7,538 nucleotides of DNA, taken from positions 1 to 7,538 of the forward strand of contig DOWI01000304.1 in assembly GCA_003519645.1 (NCBI GenBank). The letters are read 5' to 3'. Under the pieces are notes generated by a model. That model searched no databases, was not told the DNA's origin, and saw nothing but the letters and a program-made list of their open reading frames with translations. The stretch comes from Oscillospiraceae bacterium (GTDB lineage Bacteria > Bacillota_A > Clostridia > Oscillospirales > Acutalibacteraceae). The position numbers and the translations under genes were made by a program. Below are positions 6,226 through 7,538 of this stretch, one piece after another (position 1 is the stretch's first letter; each line of letters begins with the position of its first letter).

Positions 6226-7404
6226 ATGCCAAACGAGTTGTTGCTGAAATACGGCTGTAATCCAAACCAGAAGCCGTCTCGTATTTTTATGAAAAATGGC
6301 GGTGAACTGCCGGTTGAAGTATTAAACGGACGTCCGGGTTATATCAATTTTTTGGATGCATTCAACAGCTGGCAGCTTGTTCGGGAACTGAAAGAGGCTA
6401 GCGGTCTTCCGGCTGCAGCGTCATTTAAGCATGTTAGCCCTGCCGGAGCGGCGCTGGGTTTGCCTCTTGATGAAACATTAAAGAAAATCTATTTCGTTGA
6501 TGATCTTGCACTTACACCCATTGCCTGTGCATATGCACGTGCACGAGGTGCTGACAGGATGTCCTCCTATGGTGATTGGGTAGCGCTTTCCGATATGTGT
6601 GATAAGGAAACGGCAGCTCTTTTGGCTAGGGAGGTGTCGGATGGTGTAATTGCACCGGGCTTTACAGATGAAGCTTTTAAAATTCTTAAGTCAAAGCGCA
6701 AAGGTTCTTATAATATTGTAAGAATCGATCCCGATTACAATCCTGATTCAATAGAGAATAAGGACGTATTTGGAATTACATTCGAGCAAGGACGGAATGA
6801 AATCAAAATTGATGGTTCACTCTTTCAAAATGTTGTGACCGAAAATAAAGCACTCTCGGAATCGGCCAAAATGGATTTGATTGTTGCGTTGATCACGCTG
6901 AAATACACACAGTCTAATTCGGTTTGCTATGCAAAAGACGGACAGGTTATCGGTGTTGGCGCTGGACAACAAAGCAGGATTCACTGTACGCGTCTTGCGG
7001 GCAACAAGGCCGACATTTGGTATTTACGTCAGCATCCGCGTGTTGTTTCGCTGCCTTTTAGAGAGGATATCCGCCGCCCCGATCGTGATAATACCATTGA
7101 TGTCTATCTATCAGAAGATTGGTGCGATGTTTTGGCAGATGGTATTTGGGAGCAATTTTTCACCTCTAAACCGAAACCGCTTACGCGAGAAGAAAAGCGT
7201 GCATGGCTGGATGGACTGAACGGTGTATCTCTGGGGTCAGACGCATTTTTCCCGTTTGGTGATAATATTGAGCGTGCATATAAAACAGGTGTACAGTATA
7301 TTGCGCAGCCGGGAGGCTCTATCCGAGACGATCATGTAATAAAAACCTGTAATAAATATAATATGGTAATGGCTTTTAACGGAATCAGACTGTTCCACCA
7401 CTGA
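6226..7404 (+). CDS. purH: Stand-alone AICAR formyltransferase (PurH C-terminal domain only)
   Basis: The enzyme transfers a formyl group from 10-formyl-THF to AICAR, giving FAICAR. The 392-residue protein matches only the transformylase part of bifunctional PurH (normally about 510-600 residues). It begins directly with LKYGCNPNQKPSRIF (7-21). Next come SFKHVSPAGAA (66-76) with the catalytic Lys68-His69 pair, SSYGDWVALSD (113-123), YTQSNSVCYAKDGQVIGVGA (227-246) with GQQSRIHCTRLAG (247-259), SDAFFPFGDNIERAYKTG (338-355), YIAQPGGSIRDD (358-369) and the C-terminus MAFNGIRLFHH (382-392). All key residues are present, so it looks active and not truncated; a clean ATG and AGGGGA (6212-6217) precede it. 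The missing cyclohydrolase function is supplied by the adjacent PurO-like gene, 14 bases upstream. Confidence 0.94.
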   Translation: MPNELLLKYGCNPNQKPSRIFMKNGGELPVEVLNGRPGYINFLDAFNSWQLVRELKEASGLPAAASFKHVSPAGAALGLPLDETLKKIYFVDDLALTPIACAYARARGADRMSSYGDWVALSDMCDKETAALLAREVSDGVIAPGFTDEAFKILKSKRKGSYNIVRIDPDYNPDSIENKDVFGITFEQGRNEIKIDGSLFQNVVTENKALSESAKMDLIVALITLKYTQSNSVCYAKDGQVIGVGAGQQSRIHCTRLAGNKADIWYLRQHPRVVSLPFREDIRRPDRDNTIDVYLSEDWCDVLADGIWEQFFTSKPKPLTREEKRAWLDGLNGVSLGSDAFFPFGDNIERAYKTGVQYIAQPGGSIRDDHVIKTCNKYNMVMAFNGIRLFHH

Positions 7405-7430
7405 TACAGTCATGGAAAGGCAGTGACTTC

Positions 7431-7538
7431 ATGAATAACAAAGATAGTATGGATATCCTGGTTGTAGGCGGCGGGGGCCGTGAACATGCGATCATCCGTA
7501 AATTAAAGGAAAGTCCGCGTTGCGGAAAACTTTACTGC
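7431..7538 (+). CDS. purD: GAR synthetase PurD, N-terminal fragment, 3' partial
   Basis: PurD ligates phosphoribosylamine to glycine with ATP, giving GAR. Only the first 36 codons are in the window, reading to the last base without a stop. The diagnostic start of the family is clear: MDILVVGGGGREHAI (7-21), then KLKESPRCGKLYC (24-36), matching the usual VLVVGGGGREHA...KL..SP....LYCAPGN. I chose ATG 7431, 10 bases after GGAAAGG (7414-7420). The in-frame ATG at 7449 would give a more typical N-terminus but lacks a good ribosome site. The gene follows the formyltransferase by 26 bases and continues the operon beyond the right edge, where purL would be a reasonable expectation. Confidence 0.93.
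   Translation, partial: MNNKDSMDILVVGGGGREHAIIRKLKESPRCGKLYC

Noticed and set aside
6226..7404. Formyltransferase gene as a truncated or decayed purH
   Set aside because: It has its own ribosome site and start, starts exactly at the domain boundary, keeps the Lys-His pair and the intact C-terminus, and a separate cyclohydrolase gene sits next to it.

Overview
The window reads as one chromosomal housekeeping segment from an anaerobic low-to-mid GC Firmicute. Clostridia of the Oscillospiraceae/Ruminococcaceae type is my best guess, from gene order and protein style, not from any search. All genes lie on the + strand. They are the 3' third of groEL, a groEL terminator, a ~400-base leader region holding one possible small ORF, and then a purine-biosynthesis operon running off the right edge: purE, purC, purF, purM, purN, an archaeal-type IMP cyclohydrolase (purO-like), a stand-alone AICAR formyltransferase (the C-terminal half of a normal PurH), and the first 36 codons of purD.

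Region by region: 1-557 is the groEL C-terminus, but its first ~25 bases form a perfect 22-base palindrome and do not read as GroEL, so the left edge looks like an assembly end. A strong intrinsic terminator sits at 572-603. Positions 604-1008 hold two weak promoter-like pairs, a hairpin, two adjacent dyads, a 48-codon ORF with a very good Shine-Dalgarno, and a strong hairpin at the end of that ORF. From 1009 the pur genes follow closely: gaps are 37, 60 and 72 bases between the first four, purM and purN overlap by 7 bases, and then gaps of 34, 14 and 26 bases follow.

Together the genes cover PRPP to phosphoribosylamine (PurF), PRA to GAR (PurD), GAR to FGAR (PurN), FGAM to AIR (PurM), AIR to CAIR (PurE), CAIR to SAICAR (PurC), AICAR to FAICAR (stand-alone formyltransferase) and FAICAR to IMP (PurO-like). 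FGAM synthase (purL/purQ/purS), adenylosuccinate lyase (purB) and purK are not in the window and would have to lie downstream or elsewhere.

I see no phage, transposon, CRISPR, defence or toxin-antitoxin system, and no convincing new system. The two points most worth a second look are the unusual final two steps (PurO-like enzyme plus a formyltransferase lacking the fused cyclohydrolase domain) and the unexplained operon leader, where a small ORF ends inside a terminator-like hairpin upstream of purE.
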